Origin: Thermoleophilia bacterium
GTDB lineage: Bacteria > Actinomycetota > Thermoleophilia > Miltoncostaeales > Miltoncostaeaceae
Length of the DNA: 7,375 nt
Direction of reading: 5' to 3'
Assembly: GCA_016463385.1 (NCBI GenBank)
Contig: JAEMRL010000103.1
Span: forward strand, 1-7,375
Within the stretch, counting starts at the first letter, position 1. Every line of letters starts with the position of its first letter. Under the pieces are notes generated by a model, which worked only from the letters and a program-made list of their open reading frames with translations, ran no database searches and was not told where the DNA came from. Below, piece by piece: positions 6,320 to 7,375 of this stretch. Position numbers and translations under genes: made by a program.

Positions 6320-7219
6320 ATGCGAGACACCGCGCTGGAGACATCTCCCGGAACGTCGGCGCCGGCCGCGGCCGCGGTCAGCCCGCGCTACCGGATCCAG
6401 GCCATCGAGCGTGCGGTGGGGATCCTCAACGCCTTCTCGGTCGACGAGCCCGAGCTCGGCGTGACCGAGTTGGCCGAGAGGGTCGGGCTCCACAAATCGA
6501 CCGTCCACCGCTTCATGGTCAACCTCGACGCGGCCGGCCTGGTGGAGCGCAACCCGCGCAACGGCCGCTACCGGCTGGGGCTCCACATCTTCGAGCTCGG
6601 TGGCCTGGTGATGCAGCAGATGAACCTCTGGGACGAGGCGCTGCCGTTCCTGGAGGGCCTTGTCCGCGACACCGGCGAGACCGGCCATCTGGCGGTGCTC
6701 GATGGGGGGGAGGCGATCTACATCGAGCGCGTCGAGGCGCGCCGGGCGCTGCGCGTGCCCTCGGCCATCGGCCGGGGCTATCCGGCGCACGCGACCAACC
6801 TCGGCAAGGTCCTGCTGGCCGACCTGCCGCGCGAGCGGGTGGCCGAGATCGTCGCCGAGAAGGGCCTGGCCTCCTACACGCCCAACACCATCACCGACCC
6901 GGTGCGCCTCGAGGCCGAGCTCGAGCGGATCCGCGAACGCGGCTATGCGATCGACGACGAGGAGTACGACGAGGGCCTGCGCTGCATCGGCGCCGGCGTC
7001 CGCGACCACAGCGGGCACGTCGTCTCGGCTCTCGGGATCGGGGGACCGGTCACCCGGATCACCCCCGCCCGCGTCGACGAGCTCGCCGAGCTCGTGATGA
7101 CGGCCGCAACCGGCCTCTCACGACGGCTCGGCGCCCATCAGTCCGGCGCCTACACGCCGGCCACGCTACGGGTGCGCACCACCGCATCCGAGTCCCCGGC
7201 GCTCCGGCCCGGCGCATGA
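6320..7219 (+). CDS. IclR-family transcriptional regulator
   Basis: This is a 299-residue cytosolic DNA-binding regulator. After a variable ~22-residue tail comes the IclR winged helix-turn-helix (about residues 26-90): IQAIERAVGILNAF, VTELAERVGLHKSTVHRF (recognition helix about 57-71), then the wing NGRYRLGLHIFELG. The C-terminal effector domain follows (about 105-275), with GETGHLAVLDGGEAIYIERVEA, the pocket-lining GYPAHATNLGKVLLA, YAIDDEEYDEGLRCIGAGVRD and SALGIGGP. About 25 poorly conserved residues end the protein. The frame is open further upstream to 6128, but that part is unlike the family and runs over the divergent promoter region, so I chose ATG 6320. Its ribosome site is weak (GGG 8 bases upstream). 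IclR proteins often control catabolic or acyl-CoA pathways next door, here the divergent crotonase-cofG-cofH operon or the downstream plus-strand gene. The ligand cannot be read from sequence. Confidence 0.93.
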   Translation: MRDTALETSPGTSAPAAAAVSPRYRIQAIERAVGILNAFSVDEPELGVTELAERVGLHKSTVHRFMVNLDAAGLVERNPRNGRYRLGLHIFELGGLVMQQMNLWDEALPFLEGLVRDTGETGHLAVLDGGEAIYIERVEARRALRVPSAIGRGYPAHATNLGKVLLADLPRERVAEIVAEKGLASYTPNTITDPVRLEAELERIRERGYAIDDEEYDEGLRCIGAGVRDHSGHVVSALGIGGPVTRITPARVDELAELVMTAATGLSRRLGAHQSGAYTPATLRVRTTASESPALRPGA

Positions 7220-7284
7220 GGAGCCGCCCGCCACCGCGCGCGCGTCGTCCCGATCCATCCATCCTGTAGTCCCACCCGAACCCC

Positions 7285-7290
7285 AAGGAG
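7285..7290 (+). promoter_or_regulatory. Shine-Dalgarno sequence of the right-edge gene
   Basis: AAGGAG is the strongest ribosome-binding match in the window, 11 bases before the ATG at 7302. The spacing is slightly long. The 82 bases between the IclR stop and this ATG hold no visible terminator, only a short ATCC repetition (about 7254-7265). Confidence 0.55.
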
Positions 7291-7301
7291 ACACCACGCC
7301 A

Positions 7302-7375
7302 ATGGCGACGTCCGCCTCGACTCCACCCCTTCGTCTCTCGAGCCGCACCTCCCACTTCGTCCTGCCCAAGCAGTG
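7302..7375 (+). CDS. 5' end of an unidentified gene, cut by window edge
   Basis: ATG at 7302 follows an AAGGAG ribosome site and opens a frame of 24 complete codons (MATSASTPPLRLSSRTSHFV, then LPKQ) to the window edge. There is no stop, and codon use is GC-rich like the neighbours. The segment is too short to assign a family. It lies downstream of the IclR gene in the same direction and could be its target or co-transcribed with it. Confidence 0.55.
   Translation, partial: MATSASTPPLRLSSRTSHFVLPKQ

Noticed and set aside
1..7375. CRISPR array, insertion sequence, tRNA/rRNA or phage genes
   Set aside because: No spaced direct repeats, transposase motifs, terminal inverted repeats or tRNA-like arms were seen on either strand.

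Overview
This is a GC-rich window, by eye around 70% G+C, dominated by biosynthesis of the deazaflavin cofactor F420. The high G+C, the F420 genes, the FprA-type reductase and the IclR regulator point to an actinobacterium. CofG and CofH are separate proteins rather than the fused FbiC of mycobacteria, and CofE lacks the nitroreductase domain of mycobacterial FbiB. That suggests a deep-branching actinobacterial lineage such as Thermoleophilia/Solirubrobacterales, but this taxonomic guess is an inference.

Layout. The window opens inside cofE (+), which adds glutamate to F420-0. After an 88-base gap comes an FprA-type ferredoxin/flavodoxin-NADP+ reductase (+). It converges on a three-gene minus-strand operon, read from right to left: a MenB-like crotonase, cofG, then cofH. 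The crotonase stop and cofG start overlap (TGATG), the cofG stop and cofH start overlap (ATGA), and the cofH and fprA stop codons share one CTAG. A roughly 180-base divergent intergenic region separates this operon from an IclR-family regulator (+). The 5' end of another plus-strand gene runs off the right edge.

How the genes may work together. CofG and CofH are the two radical-SAM halves of FO synthase, which makes the F420 chromophore from tyrosine and 5-amino-6-ribitylaminouracil. CofE acts at the end of the pathway. cofC and cofD are not visible and may lie left of the window. FprA could supply reducing equivalents to the radical-SAM clusters (inference). The IclR regulator may control the divergent operon through a heptamer (CAAGACG) that occurs three times between them.

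Most worth a second look: CofH carries an unrecognised N-terminal extension of about 240 residues ahead of a complete CofH core. The crotonase has a MenB/BadI-like backbone but lacks the MenB catalytic Asp and has a Glu where classical enoyl-CoA hydratases have one of their two catalytic acids. Finally, this enzyme is translationally coupled to FO synthase genes.
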